A DNA stretch of 64,000 nt from Devosia sp. (GTDB taxonomy: Bacteria > Pseudomonadota > Alphaproteobacteria > Rhizobiales > Devosiaceae): the NCBI RefSeq assembly GCF_017307495.1, contig NZ_JAFKHE010000026.1, forward strand, positions 50,938 through 114,937. Reading direction: 5' to 3'. Shown here in pieces: positions 1 to 8,170 of the stretch (its first letter is position 1; the number at the start of each line of letters is the position of its first letter). The position numbers and the translations under genes were made by a program. Below the pieces are notes generated by a model. That model did not search any database. It worked only from the letters and a program-made list of their open reading frames with translations, and was not told the DNA's origin.

Positions 1-480
1 GAGGGACTGGGCGTACATGAACCCGCGCTCACCCCGGCCGAACGCGATGCCCGCGTCGTGCAGGCCCTGCGCGAAGTCGGCCTCGAGCCTGCCGACCGGC
101 ATCGCTACCCGCACGAATTCTCGGGCGGTCAGCGCCAGCGCGTCGCCATTGCCCGGGCCATGGTGCTCGAGCCCAAGTTCGTCGTCCTCGACGAGCCGAC
201 CTCGGCGCTCGACGTCAGCGTGCAGGCCCAGGTGGTGGACCTGCTGCGCGAGCTGCAGCGCCGGCACGGGCTCACCTACATGTTCATCTCGCACGACCTG
301 CGCGTGGTGCGCGCCCTCGCCAACCACGTGCTGGTGATGCGCGATGGCAAGGTGGTCGAGCACGGCACGGCGCGCGACATCTTCGCCGCGCCGCAGTCGG
401 ACTATACCCGCGCCCTGCTCGCGGCTGCCTTCACCACCGATTTGACGCCGCCTGCCGGCACGCTAAGCTCCCCGGAATAA
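1..480 (+). CDS. Peptide ABC transporter ATP-binding protein, YejF-like (3' part only)
   Basis: The open frame runs in from the left edge, so the Walker A part is outside the window; 159 residues remain. Visible are the ABC signature FSGGQRQRV (about residue 40), Walker [12 protein letters not shown] (about 62) and the switch His in FISHDLR (about 98). The start EGLGVH and the C-terminal tail typical of oligopeptide importers resemble YejF, the double ATPase of the YejABEF peptide importer. It couples ATP hydrolysis to uptake at the inner membrane. The binding protein gene follows 18 bases downstream, so the two form one transcription unit. Family is secure; the exact substrate is not. Confidence 0.85.
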   Translation, partial: EGLGVHEPALTPAERDARVVQALREVGLEPADRHRYPHEFSGGQRQRVAIARAMVLEPKFVVLDEPTSALDVSVQAQVVDLLRELQRRHGLTYMFISHDLRVVRALANHVLVMRDGKVVEHGTARDIFAAPQSDYTRALLAAAFTTDLTPPAGTLSSPE

Positions 481-498
481 CGCCGCACGAGGCCCACC

Positions 499-2355
499 AT
501 GCTGCCGACCCGCCTTGCCGCCCTCATCCTCGCCGCGCTGCTCGCCGTCGCCCCCGCGGCGGCGCAGGACGCCGCGCCAAAAGTCTGGCACCACGGCAGC
601 ACGCTGATGGAAAAGCTCAAGTACCCCGAGGGCTACAAGCAGTTCGACTACGTGAACCCGGATGCGCCGGCCGGCGGCGAGGTGCGGCTGAGCTCCATGG
701 GCGGCTTCGACACCTTCAACCCGATCCTGCCCGCGGGGGAACCCGCCGACGGCCTCGGGCTCGTGTACGAGACGCTGATGACGCCCTCGCTCGACGAGAC
801 CTCGACCTCCTATGGCCAGCTCGCCGAGGCGCTGAGCTGGCCGGATGACTATTCCTCGGTGAGCTTCCGCATGAATCCGCGCGCCAGGTGGGCGGATGGC
901 CAGCCGGTGACGGCCGAGGACGTGGTGTGGTCGTTCCACAAGCTGGTCGAGCTCAACCCCAACTACGCCAACTACTACGCCAACGTCACCAAGGCCGAGG
1001 TCACGGCGCCGGGCGAGGTCACCTTCAGCTTCGACCAGACCGGCAACCGCGAGTTGCCCAACATCATGGGCCAGCTGCTGATCCTGCCGCAGCACTGGTG
1101 GGAGGGCACCGGACCCGACGGCAAGCCGCGCGACATCGCACGCTCGACGCTCGAGCCGCCCATGGGCTCCGGCCCGTACAAGCTGGTGAGCTTCAACGCC
1201 GGCGTCTCCATCACCTACGAGCGCGACCCGAACTACTGGGGCCTCAAGGAGCCGTTCAACGTCGGGCAGAACAATATCCAGACGCTCAAGTACGAGTACT
1301 ACCGCGACGACACCGCCGAGTTCGAGGCCTTCAAGGCCGACGAGTTCGACTGGTGGGACGAAAACGTCGCCATCCGCTGGCAGAACAACTACGACTTTCC
1401 CGCCGTCAAGGACGGGCGGGTGGTCAAGGAGCTGTTCGAGAACCCCTATCGCGACAACGGCGTCATGGTCGGCTTCGTCCCCAACCTGCGCCGCCCGCTG
1501 TTCCAGAACGAAGCGCTGCGCGAGGCCATGCTCTACGCCTTCGACTTCGAGGAACTCGACAAGCTGCGCTTCTTCGGCCAGTACGACCGCATCAACTCGT
1601 TCTTCTACGGCACCGAACTCGCCTCCTCGGGCCTGCCGCAGGGCGAGGAGCTCGACATCCTCAACTCGGTGAAGGACCTGGTGCCGCCGAGCGTGTTCAC
1701 CACCGAGTACAAGAACCCGGTCAACGGCGATCCGACCAAGCTGCGCGCCAGCCTCCGCACCGCCAACGAGATCCTGACCAAGGCCGGCTACACGCTCCAG
1801 GGCACGCAGTTGCTGGACCCCGCCGGGCAGCCGGTGACCTTCGAGATCCTGCTCAACGGCCCGGTGATCCAGCCGATCGCCACCGCCTTCGTCACCAACC
1901 TCAAGCGGCTGGGGATGAACGCCACCATCCGAACGGTCGACTCGGCCCAGTACATCGAGCGCGTCCGCAAGCGCGATTTCGACGTCATCTACACGGGCTG
2001 GTCGCAGAGCCTGTCGCCCGGCAACGAGCAGCGCTTCATGTGGAGCTCGGCCGCCGCCGACCAGGACGACAGCTCGAACTATGCCGGCATCAAGGACAAG
2101 GGCGTCGACGCACTGATCGACAAGGTCATCTTCGCCGACGATCGCGCCACGCTGGTGGCGGCGACGCACGCGCTCGACCGGGTCCTGCTCGCCCACCACT
2201 ACGTCACCCCCACATACACCTTGCGCAAGTCCCGCATCGCCCGCTGGGACCGCTTCAGCCACCCCGACCAGTTGCCCGAGTTCTCGATCGGCTTCCCCAC
2301 GGTGTGGTGGTACGACGAGGCCAAGGCCGCCAAGACCGGCGCGGCGAAGAACTGA
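499..2355 (+). CDS. Periplasmic substrate-binding protein, SBP family 5 (YejA-like)
   Basis: A 618-residue secreted protein with a clear signal peptide (residues 1-23, ending in AAAQ) and the family-5 extracellular solute-binding fold. The early segment LKYPEGYKQFDYVNPDAP is characteristic of YejA-like proteins that deliver peptides to the YejBEF transporter. A GAGG-type ribosome site precedes the ATG. In most genomes the binding protein gene comes first in such operons; here it follows the ATPase, which may mean that the permease genes lie upstream of the window. Directly after it starts the ergothioneine-type region, but no evidence ties this transporter to that pathway. The ligand could be a peptide or another modified amino compound. 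Confidence 0.88.
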   Translation: MLPTRLAALILAALLAVAPAAAQDAAPKVWHHGSTLMEKLKYPEGYKQFDYVNPDAPAGGEVRLSSMGGFDTFNPILPAGEPADGLGLVYETLMTPSLDETSTSYGQLAEALSWPDDYSSVSFRMNPRARWADGQPVTAEDVVWSFHKLVELNPNYANYYANVTKAEVTAPGEVTFSFDQTGNRELPNIMGQLLILPQHWWEGTGPDGKPRDIARSTLEPPMGSGPYKLVSFNAGVSITYERDPNYWGLKEPFNVGQNNIQTLKYEYYRDDTAEFEAFKADEFDWWDENVAIRWQNNYDFPAVKDGRVVKELFENPYRDNGVMVGFVPNLRRPLFQNEALREAMLYAFDFEELDKLRFFGQYDRINSFFYGTELASSGLPQGEELDILNSVKDLVPPSVFTTEYKNPVNGDPTKLRASLRTANEILTKAGYTLQGTQLLDPAGQPVTFEILLNGPVIQPIATAFVTNLKRLGMNATIRTVDSAQYIERVRKRDFDVIYTGWSQSLSPGNEQRFMWSSAAADQDDSSNYAGIKDKGVDALIDKVIFADDRATLVAATHALDRVLLAHHYVTPTYTLRKSRIARWDRFSHPDQLPEFSIGFPTVWWYDEAKAAKTGAAKN

Positions 2356-2368
2356 CGCATCGGACTGC

Positions 2369-2391
2369 CCCTCTCCCCGCCGGGGAGAGGG
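2369..2391. repeat. Partial copy of repeat family A (11-bp hairpin)
   Basis: CCCTCTCCCCG, one base, then its exact reverse complement, followed by GGGTGAGGGG. It is the same half-palindrome that forms one end of the full family A elements at 5112, 10935 and 18529. It lies between two co-directional genes and could act as an RNA hairpin or weak terminator; no T-run follows. Confidence 0.7.
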
Positions 2392-2455
2392 CCAGGGTGA
2401 GGGGCTGTTCACAACCGACATTGCACCCCGCCGCCTGAGCCGGTAATCCCGGTGC

Positions 2456-4009
2456 ATGCAGCACGCTGACGTCCGCTCCGACACCCTCACCCTGCGCGGC
2501 AAGCCCCTGACCTTCGCGGACCTGGCGCGGATCGGCCTGCGCGCCGTGTCGCTGTCGGCGGACCCTGCCGCGATGCAGCGGGTCGACATCGCCCGCAAGG
2601 CGGTGGAGGACAAGATCGCGCGCGGCGAGCCGGTCTATGGCGCCACCACCGGCGTCGGCGCCATGAAGGATGTGGAGTGGTCGCCCGAGCAGCTCGAGAC
2701 GTTCAACCTCGGCCTCGTGCGGGCCCACCATTTCGGCACCGGCGCGCCCTTTCCCAATTCGGTCGTGCGCAACGCCATGGCGATCCGCGTCAACACGGCG
2801 CTGACCGGCCGGGTCGGCTGCTCGCGCGAGCTTGTCGATGCCTACCTCGACCTGCTCGACAAGGACGTGGTGCCGGTCGTGCGGCGCACCGGATCGATCG
2901 GCACGGCCGACATCGGCCTCATGGGCCAGATCGGCGCGGTGCTGACCGGGGTCGGCGAGGCCGTCTACCAGAGCCGGCGCATGTCGGCCGAGGCGGCGCT
3001 TGCCGAGGCCGGCCTCAAGCCCTGCCGCATGGCGCCGCGCGACAGCCTCGCCTCGATCAGCGTCAATGCCGTCGGCTTCGCCGCCGCCGCCGAGGCCGTG
3101 CGGTCGGCGGCATCGGCCATTCGCATGCTGCTGGCGACCAGCCTCACGACTGCCGGGGCGCTCGGCGCCTCGCGCGACCCGTGGAAGGCCGTCGCGCATG
3201 TCGGCACCGAGCGCGAAGCCGAGATCGGCGCGTGGCTCTACCGCAACGCCATGGGCTGGGACTGGCCGGATGCCACCCATATCCAGGATCCGCTCAGCCT
3301 CCGGATGATGCCGCAGGTGTTCGGCGCCACCTTTGACGCGCTGCGGGTCGCCGGCGAGACCATCCTCGCCGCCACCGGCCGCACCGACGACAACCCGGTC
3401 GTGGTCGAGGGCCAGGTGCTGACCTCGGGCGGGTCGTTGCCGCTCGACGTGACGATCTACCTGCAGACCGCCCAGCTCGCCCTCGCGCATGCGGCCCGCA
3501 ACTCGTTCAACCGCTGCGTGCTGCTGTCGAACGGCGCACGCCGCGACCTGCCGATCAACCTCGTGCCGCCGGGCGCCATCGCCACCGGGTTCGGGCCGAT
3601 CATCAAGCTGGCGGGTGAGCTCTTCGCCCGCGTGCTCTCGATGTCCGGTTCGATCTCGGCGCAGTCGATGGTCGTCGCCGCCGGCATCGAGGACGAGGCG
3701 GCGTTCCTGCCGCTGGTGGTCGAGCGCTTCGAGCGACAGGTGCGCGCCTTGCGACGGCTCGCGGCGCTCGAGGGGCTGTTGTCGGCGCAGGCCATGGACA
3801 TCCTCGGCGACCAGCCGAGCGGAGTACCGGCGTTGATCTACCAGAAGGTCCGCCAGCATGCCGCCTACTACGAGATCGACCGGCCCCTGTCGGTCGAGGT
3901 CGAGATCATCGAGAGCGACCTCGGCTCGGAGCGCAGCATGTCGGAACTGATTTCCCTCGCCCCTATTCCGTGGTTGGACGAGTTTTTCGCGCTGGGGCCG
4001 GTCGCGTAG
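2456..4009 (+). CDS. Ergothionase-like protein (HAL/PAL superfamily without the MIO triad)
   Basis: A 517-residue member of the histidine/phenylalanine ammonia-lyase family. It keeps the active-site loop YGATTGVG (Tyr61), RAHHFG matching the SHAAG His, QDPLSLR matching QDPYSLR, and DNPVVV. The MIO-forming Ala-Ser-Gly in GSVGASGDLAPL is missing: residues 146-153 read GSIGTADI, one residue shorter, so the cofactor cannot form in the usual way. NGTQ is also absent. Ergothionase, which eliminates trimethylamine from ergothioneine to give thiourocanate, is a HAL relative described as not using MIO, since the leaving group is already a quaternary amine. The neighbours (betaine importer, urocanase-like, DUF917, hydantoinase, carbamoylase) support this over histidine ammonia-lyase. 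The start has a weak ribosome site. Exact substrate is inferred. Confidence 0.82.
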   Translation: MQHADVRSDTLTLRGKPLTFADLARIGLRAVSLSADPAAMQRVDIARKAVEDKIARGEPVYGATTGVGAMKDVEWSPEQLETFNLGLVRAHHFGTGAPFPNSVVRNAMAIRVNTALTGRVGCSRELVDAYLDLLDKDVVPVVRRTGSIGTADIGLMGQIGAVLTGVGEAVYQSRRMSAEAALAEAGLKPCRMAPRDSLASISVNAVGFAAAAEAVRSAASAIRMLLATSLTTAGALGASRDPWKAVAHVGTEREAEIGAWLYRNAMGWDWPDATHIQDPLSLRMMPQVFGATFDALRVAGETILAATGRTDDNPVVVEGQVLTSGGSLPLDVTIYLQTAQLALAHAARNSFNRCVLLSNGARRDLPINLVPPGAIATGFGPIIKLAGELFARVLSMSGSISAQSMVVAAGIEDEAAFLPLVVERFERQVRALRRLAALEGLLSAQAMDILGDQPSGVPALIYQKVRQHAAYYEIDRPLSVEVEIIESDLGSERSMSELISLAPIPWLDEFFALGPVA

Positions 4010-4107
4010 TATCGCGAAGTATGACTTTTCGTCGGGCTCCGTATAGGTTTGGCGCCAATTCCGGCCCAGGGACCTGACAGACGGCCGGTACCAATAAGGA
4101 GACCATC

Positions 4108-5016
4108 ATGCTTTCGAAGACACTGCTCGGTGCCGTTGCGGCACTGGCTTTCACGGTGACCGCGGCCAGTGCGCAGGTCGTCGTCTCCTCCAAGATCGAT
4201 ACCGAGGGCGGGCTGCTGGGCAACATCATCAGCCAGGTGCTGCAGGCCAACGGCATCGCCGTAACCGAGAAGATCCAGCTCGGCGGCACGCCGGTCGTGC
4301 GCCAGGCGATCACCTCGGGCGAGATCGACATCTATCCCGAGTACACCGGCAACGGCGCCTTCTTCTTCAACAAGGCCGACGATCCGCTGTGGAACGACGC
4401 GACCAAGGCCTATGAAGAGGTCAAGAAGCTCGACTACGAGGCCAACAAGATCGTCTGGCTGTCGCCTGCCCCGGCCAACAACACCTGGGCCGTGGCGCTC
4501 CGCAAGGATGTTGCCGACGCCAACAAACTCGTCACCTTCTCCGATTTCGGCAAGTGGGTGGCAGGTGGCGGCCAGGTGAAGCTCGCCGCGTCCGCCGAAT
4601 TCGTGTCGTCGCCGGCGGCGCTGCCCAAGTTCCAGGAAGTCTACGGCTTCACCCTGAAGCCCGACCAGTTGGTGACGCTCTCGGGCGGTGACACCGCCGC
4701 GACCATCGCTGCCGCCGCGCAGCAGACTAACGGCGTCAACGCCGCCATGGTCTACGGCACCGACGGCGGCATCGCGCCCTCCGGCCTCGTGGTGCTCGCG
4801 GACGACAAGGGCGTGCAGCCGGTGTACGAGCCCGCCCCGATCATCCGCGAGGCGGTGCTGCAGGCCAATCCGAAGATCCCGGACCTGCTGAAGCCGGTAT
4901 TCGACAAGCTCGACCTCGTCACCCTGCAGACGCTGAACGGCCGCATCCAGGTCGGCGGCGAAGCCGCCAAGGAGGTCGCCATCGACTGGCTGAAGCAGAA
5001 CGGCTTCCTGAAGTAA
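4108..5016 (+). CDS. Quaternary-amine (osmoprotectant-type) ABC transporter binding protein, OsmF/YehZ-like
   Basis: A 302-residue periplasmic protein with signal peptide 1-23 (ending ASAQ) and the glycine-betaine/choline binding fold (OpuAC family): VSSKIDTEGG at the N terminus, GEIDIYPEYTGNG about residue 70. A strong ribosome site (AAGGAG) precedes the ATG. It begins the order binding protein - permease - ATPase - permease, the same as E. coli yehZYXW (OsmU). Ergothioneine is a trimethylated betaine, and the known bacterial ergothioneine importer EgtUV belongs to this family. Embedded among putative ergothioneine-degrading genes, the likely ligand is ergothioneine or a related betaine rather than a compatible solute; this is inference from position. 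Confidence 0.88.
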   Translation: MLSKTLLGAVAALAFTVTAASAQVVVSSKIDTEGGLLGNIISQVLQANGIAVTEKIQLGGTPVVRQAITSGEIDIYPEYTGNGAFFFNKADDPLWNDATKAYEEVKKLDYEANKIVWLSPAPANNTWAVALRKDVADANKLVTFSDFGKWVAGGGQVKLAASAEFVSSPAALPKFQEVYGFTLKPDQLVTLSGGDTAATIAAAAQQTNGVNAAMVYGTDGGIAPSGLVVLADDKGVQPVYEPAPIIREAVLQANPKIPDLLKPVFDKLDLVTLQTLNGRIQVGGEAAKEVAIDWLKQNGFLK

Positions 5017-5039
5017 GCCGCGACAGTCACAGCATTTTT

Positions 5040-5066
5040 GGGGTGGGCAGGAACACTGCCCACCCC
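5040..5066 (+). terminator. Hairpin behind the binding-protein gene (partial terminator or mRNA stabiliser)
   Basis: GGGGTGGGCAG and CTGCCCACCCC pair perfectly over 11 bp around the loop GAACA. The T-run after it is poor (TAATGTTT), so readthrough into the permease is expected. A hairpin at this place commonly protects the binding-protein message and lowers expression of the membrane genes. Confidence 0.6.
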
Positions 5067-5111
5067 TAATGTTTGGGCAATGCTGGGATTTCGAAGCCAT
5101 CGGTGGGCAAA

Positions 5112-5240
5112 CCCCTCACCCGTCTCGGCCTTCGGCCGATCCACCCTCTCCCCGACGGGGAGAGGAACACCGACTGCGCAGTCGGCGTCTTGTTCTTCTC
5201 CCCGTCGGGGAGAAGGTGGCGCGAAGCGCCGGATGAGGGG
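5112..5240. repeat. Repeat family A, copy 1 (129 bp, compound palindrome)
   Basis: Begins CCCCTCACCC and ends GGATGAGGGG, with two long internal palindromes around CTCCCCGACGGGGAG and CTCCCCGTCGGGGAG, and a central CCGACTGCGCAGTCGG. Copies 2 (10935-11062) and 3 (18529-18657) share the same parts. The right end GATGAGGGG lies about 10 bases before the ATG at 5250 and is the only ribosome-binding-like sequence there. Confidence 0.85.
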
Positions 5241-5249
5241 TGTCCGCCC

Positions 5250-6437
5250 ATGACCACCGTGGAAACCGCGTCCCCCCGCCTCCCCCTCGCCGTCGACAAG
5301 CTCGGCGTGCTGATCGCCGCCGTCGCGGCCGTCGCCGCGTTCATGCCGTTCGCCGCGTTCCGGGCCAACCGCATTGTCCTGGGCGAGGCAAAGGGCATCT
5401 TCGCCGCGCTGCCCGGCTGGGAAGCGACCCTGCTCGTGCTCGTCCTCCTCGCCGGCATGGCCATCGCGATCACCAAGGTCCCGACCCTCTGGCGCCTCGC
5501 CACCAGCCTCGTCGTCGTCGCATTGCTGTTCGTCGCCGTCGGCCAGGCCGGCACCTACCTGACGCCGCCCGGCGACAGGATTGCGCGTGTCTCGCCCGGC
5601 GGCGGCTTCTGGCTCCTGGTCTTCGCCTTCGCGTTGCTCGCCGCCGATGCCATCACGCGGCTGAAGCTCAAGCCTTGGAGACGGATCGCCGTGCTCGCCG
5701 CGGTGGCCGCGTTCTTCGCCATCCTGCTCGCCTCCGGCACGCTCAACGACCTCTCCATCCTGCGCGAGTACTTCAACCGCGGCGAGACCTTCTGGCGCGA
5801 GGCGCAGACGCACCTCGAACTGGCGCTCGGTTCGCTTGTTGCGGCGACGGTGGCCGGCATCCCCATCGGCATCCTGTGCTACCGCTCGGACGCCCTGCGC
5901 GCCCCGGTGCTGAATGTCCTCAACGCCATCCAGACCATCCCCTCCATCGCCTTGTTCGGCCTCCTGATCGCGCCTCTGGCCTGGGTCGCAGCCAATGTTC
6001 CGGGCGCCGCCCTGCTCGGCGTCGCTGGTGTCGGCGCGGCGCCGGCGATGGTGGCGCTGTTCGCCTATTCGCTGCTGCCGGTGGTCGCCAACACCGTGGT
6101 CGGCCTCCAGGGCGTGCCGCCCGCCGCCGACGATGCGGCGCGGGGCATGGGCATGACCGACTGGCAACGGCTCGTGCAGGTGCAGTTCCCCCTCGCCTTC
6201 CCGGTCATCCTGACCGGCATCCGCATCGTGCTGGTGCAGAACATCGGGCTTGCCACCATCGCCGCCCTGATCGGCGGCGGCGGCTTCGGCGTCTTCGTGT
6301 TCCAGGGCGTGACGCAGACGGCGATGGACCTGGTCCTGCTCGGCGCCGTCCCCACCGTCGCCCTCGCCTTCGCCGCCGCCGTCGTGCTCGACGCCGCAGT
6401 CGAACTGGTCTCGCCAAGGGAGATCCCGCGTGATTGA
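5250..6437 (+). CDS. ABC transporter permease, YehY-like (long form)
   Basis: A 395-residue inner-membrane protein. The N-terminal 160 residues carry several hydrophobic segments not found in the short permease; the C-terminal half is a BPD_transp_1 permease domain with an EAA-type loop (DDAARGMGMTDWQRLVQV). E. coli YehY is likewise the long partner of YehW. An open frame continues upstream but through repeat A, so the ATG at 5250 (MTTVETASP) is chosen; the end of the repeat gives GAGGGG as ribosome site. The last 8 bases overlap the ATPase gene. With the ATPase and short permease it forms the membrane channel for the predicted betaine/ergothioneine importer. Confidence 0.87.
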   Translation: MTTVETASPRLPLAVDKLGVLIAAVAAVAAFMPFAAFRANRIVLGEAKGIFAALPGWEATLLVLVLLAGMAIAITKVPTLWRLATSLVVVALLFVAVGQAGTYLTPPGDRIARVSPGGGFWLLVFAFALLAADAITRLKLKPWRRIAVLAAVAAFFAILLASGTLNDLSILREYFNRGETFWREAQTHLELALGSLVAATVAGIPIGILCYRSDALRAPVLNVLNAIQTIPSIALFGLLIAPLAWVAANVPGAALLGVAGVGAAPAMVALFAYSLLPVVANTVVGLQGVPPAADDAARGMGMTDWQRLVQVQFPLAFPVILTGIRIVLVQNIGLATIAALIGGGGFGVFVFQGVTQTAMDLVLLGAVPTVALAFAAAVVLDAAVELVSPREIPRD

Positions 6438-7368
6438 GATCGAAGCCCTCACCAAGGACTATCTCGCGCTGACGGTCGTCGATCACGTGAGCCTCACCGT
6501 CGCCGACGGGGAGATCGCGGTGGTCGTCGGTACCTCCGGTTCCGGCAAGACCACGCTGCTCCGCATGATCAACCGGCTGATCGAACCCACCTCGGGCAGC
6601 GTCCGCATCGACGGCGAGGACACCCGCGCCCTGCCCGCCTTCGAGCTACGCCGCCGCATCGGCTACGCCATTCAGGGCCACGGCCTGTTCCCGCACCGCA
6701 CGGTCGGCCAGAACATCGCCACCGTCCCGTCCCTGCTCGGCTGGGACAGGGCGCGAATCGACCGGCGCGTCGATGAGTTGCTCGAACTGTTCCAGCTGCC
6801 GCCGGGCGAGTTCCGCGACCGCATGCCGAGCGAGCTCTCGGGCGGCCAGCAGCAGCGCGTCGGGGTCGCCCGCGCCCTCGCCGCCGAGCCGAAGCTGCTG
6901 CTGATGGACGAGCCGTTCGGCGCGCTCGACCCGATCATCCGCGCCAAGGCGCAGTCGGACCTGCTCGCCATCCAGAAGCGCTTCGGCACCACCATCGTGC
7001 TGGTCACGCACGACATGGAGGAGGCCATCCACCTCGGCGACAGGATCGCCGTGATGGACAAGGGCCAGCTGCTGCAATACGCGCCGCCGGCCGAGATCAT
7101 CGCCCGGCCGGCCACGCCTTTCGTCGCCGAACTGATCGGCACCGGCGAGCGGCCGTTCCGGCTGCTGTCGCTCACCCGGGTGCGCGAACTGGTCGAACCC
7201 GGCCCGGCCCAGGGCGCCCCCATCTCGCCCGACGCCACCCTGCGCGACGCCTACGCCGAGATGCTGTGGACCGGGCGCGACATCCTTCCGGTGGTCGACG
7301 CGACCGGCGCCAGCCTCGGCCGCATCCGCCGCGACGACATCGCCCACCGGGCCGAGCGCCCGCAATGA
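6430..7368 (+). CDS. Quaternary-amine ABC transporter ATP-binding protein (YehX/OpuCA-like)
   Basis: A 312-residue ATPase starting with GTG. Walker A GTSGSGKT (34-41), Q-loop YAIQG, signature LSGGQQQRVG, Walker B LLLMDEPFGALD and switch HDMEEA are all intact. FGALD and THDMEEA are typical of glycine-betaine/choline ATPases. The C terminus (about 250-305) is a single CBS-like segment (DAYAEMLWTGRDILPVVD), a domain that senses ionic strength or nucleotides in OpuA-type systems; only one copy is seen. It overlaps the upstream permease by 8 bases and the downstream one by ATGA, indicating translational coupling and fixed stoichiometry. Confidence 0.92.
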   Translation: MIEIEALTKDYLALTVVDHVSLTVADGEIAVVVGTSGSGKTTLLRMINRLIEPTSGSVRIDGEDTRALPAFELRRRIGYAIQGHGLFPHRTVGQNIATVPSLLGWDRARIDRRVDELLELFQLPPGEFRDRMPSELSGGQQQRVGVARALAAEPKLLLMDEPFGALDPIIRAKAQSDLLAIQKRFGTTIVLVTHDMEEAIHLGDRIAVMDKGQLLQYAPPAEIIARPATPFVAELIGTGERPFRLLSLTRVRELVEPGPAQGAPISPDATLRDAYAEMLWTGRDILPVVDATGASLGRIRRDDIAHRAERPQ

Positions 7369-8111
7369 AGCCGGGGCTGATCGTCCGGCTGGTCGTCCTC
7401 GCGCTGCTGGTGGCGTTCGTGGTCACGCCGCAGAGCTTTGCCTGGGTCTTCCAGCCCCTGACCAAAAACGGTCAGCCCGCCATCTACACGCAGAACACGC
7501 TGCTGGTGCTGACGCTCAGCCACCTCGCCATCGTCGCCGTCGCGACACTGCTGGCGACCATGCTCGCGGTCGGACTTGCTATCCTCGTGACGCGGCCTTT
7601 CGGCGCCGAGTTCCTGCCCTTGAGCCGCTCGCTCGCCAATATCGGCCAGACCTTCCCGCCCGTCGCCGTGCTGGCGCTGGCCGTGCCGGTGCTGGGCTTC
7701 GGCTGGCAGCCGACGCTGGTGGCGCTGTTCCTCTACGGGCTGCTCCCCATCTTCGAGAACGCCCTCACCGGCCTCACCACCCTGCCCCCGGCAGTGACCG
7801 AGGCGGCGCGCGGCGTCGGCATGACCGACCGGCAGCGGCTGATCCAGGTCGAACTGCCGCTCGCCACGCCCGTCATCCTCGCCGGCATCCGCCTCTCGGT
7901 GGTAATCTCCGTCGCCACGGCCACCATCGGCTCCACCGTCGCCGCGTGGACGCTGGGCGAGGTCATCATCGCGGGCCTGCTCTCCAACAACATCGCCTTC
8001 GTTGCGCAGGGCGGACTGGTAGTCGGCACCATCGCCGTGCTGATCTATGATGGCCTCTCGGCCGTCGAGCGCATGCTGATGCGGCGAACCGGGCAGAGGA
8101 CGGGCACATGA
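7365..8111 (+). CDS. ABC transporter permease, YehW-like (short form)
   Basis: A 248-residue inner-membrane permease with about six hydrophobic segments and the EAA-loop TEAARGVGMTDRQRLIQVELP near residue 145. The ATG at 7365 overlaps the ATPase stop (ATGA), which fixes the start; the frame is open farther upstream but lies inside the ATPase gene. It completes the binding protein - long permease - ATPase - short permease set. Its short C terminus runs directly to a 59-base gap before the hydantoinase-like gene, so transport and catabolic genes probably share a transcript. Confidence 0.9.
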   Translation: MKPGLIVRLVVLALLVAFVVTPQSFAWVFQPLTKNGQPAIYTQNTLLVLTLSHLAIVAVATLLATMLAVGLAILVTRPFGAEFLPLSRSLANIGQTFPPVAVLALAVPVLGFGWQPTLVALFLYGLLPIFENALTGLTTLPPAVTEAARGVGMTDRQRLIQVELPLATPVILAGIRLSVVISVATATIGSTVAAWTLGEVIIAGLLSNNIAFVAQGGLVVGTIAVLIYDGLSAVERMLMRRTGQRTGT

Positions 8112-8170
8112 CCCTGGTCACTCACACGCTGTGTCGGTGGGAACGCCGTGCCCTTGGAGTAATCTGAACC

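Noticed and set aside
463..2613. Very long minus-strand frame (over 700 codons) opposite the YejA-like gene
   Set aside because: High GC makes antisense frames of well-coded genes stay open; it is Arg/Gly/Val-rich without motifs, while the plus strand encodes a clear binding protein.
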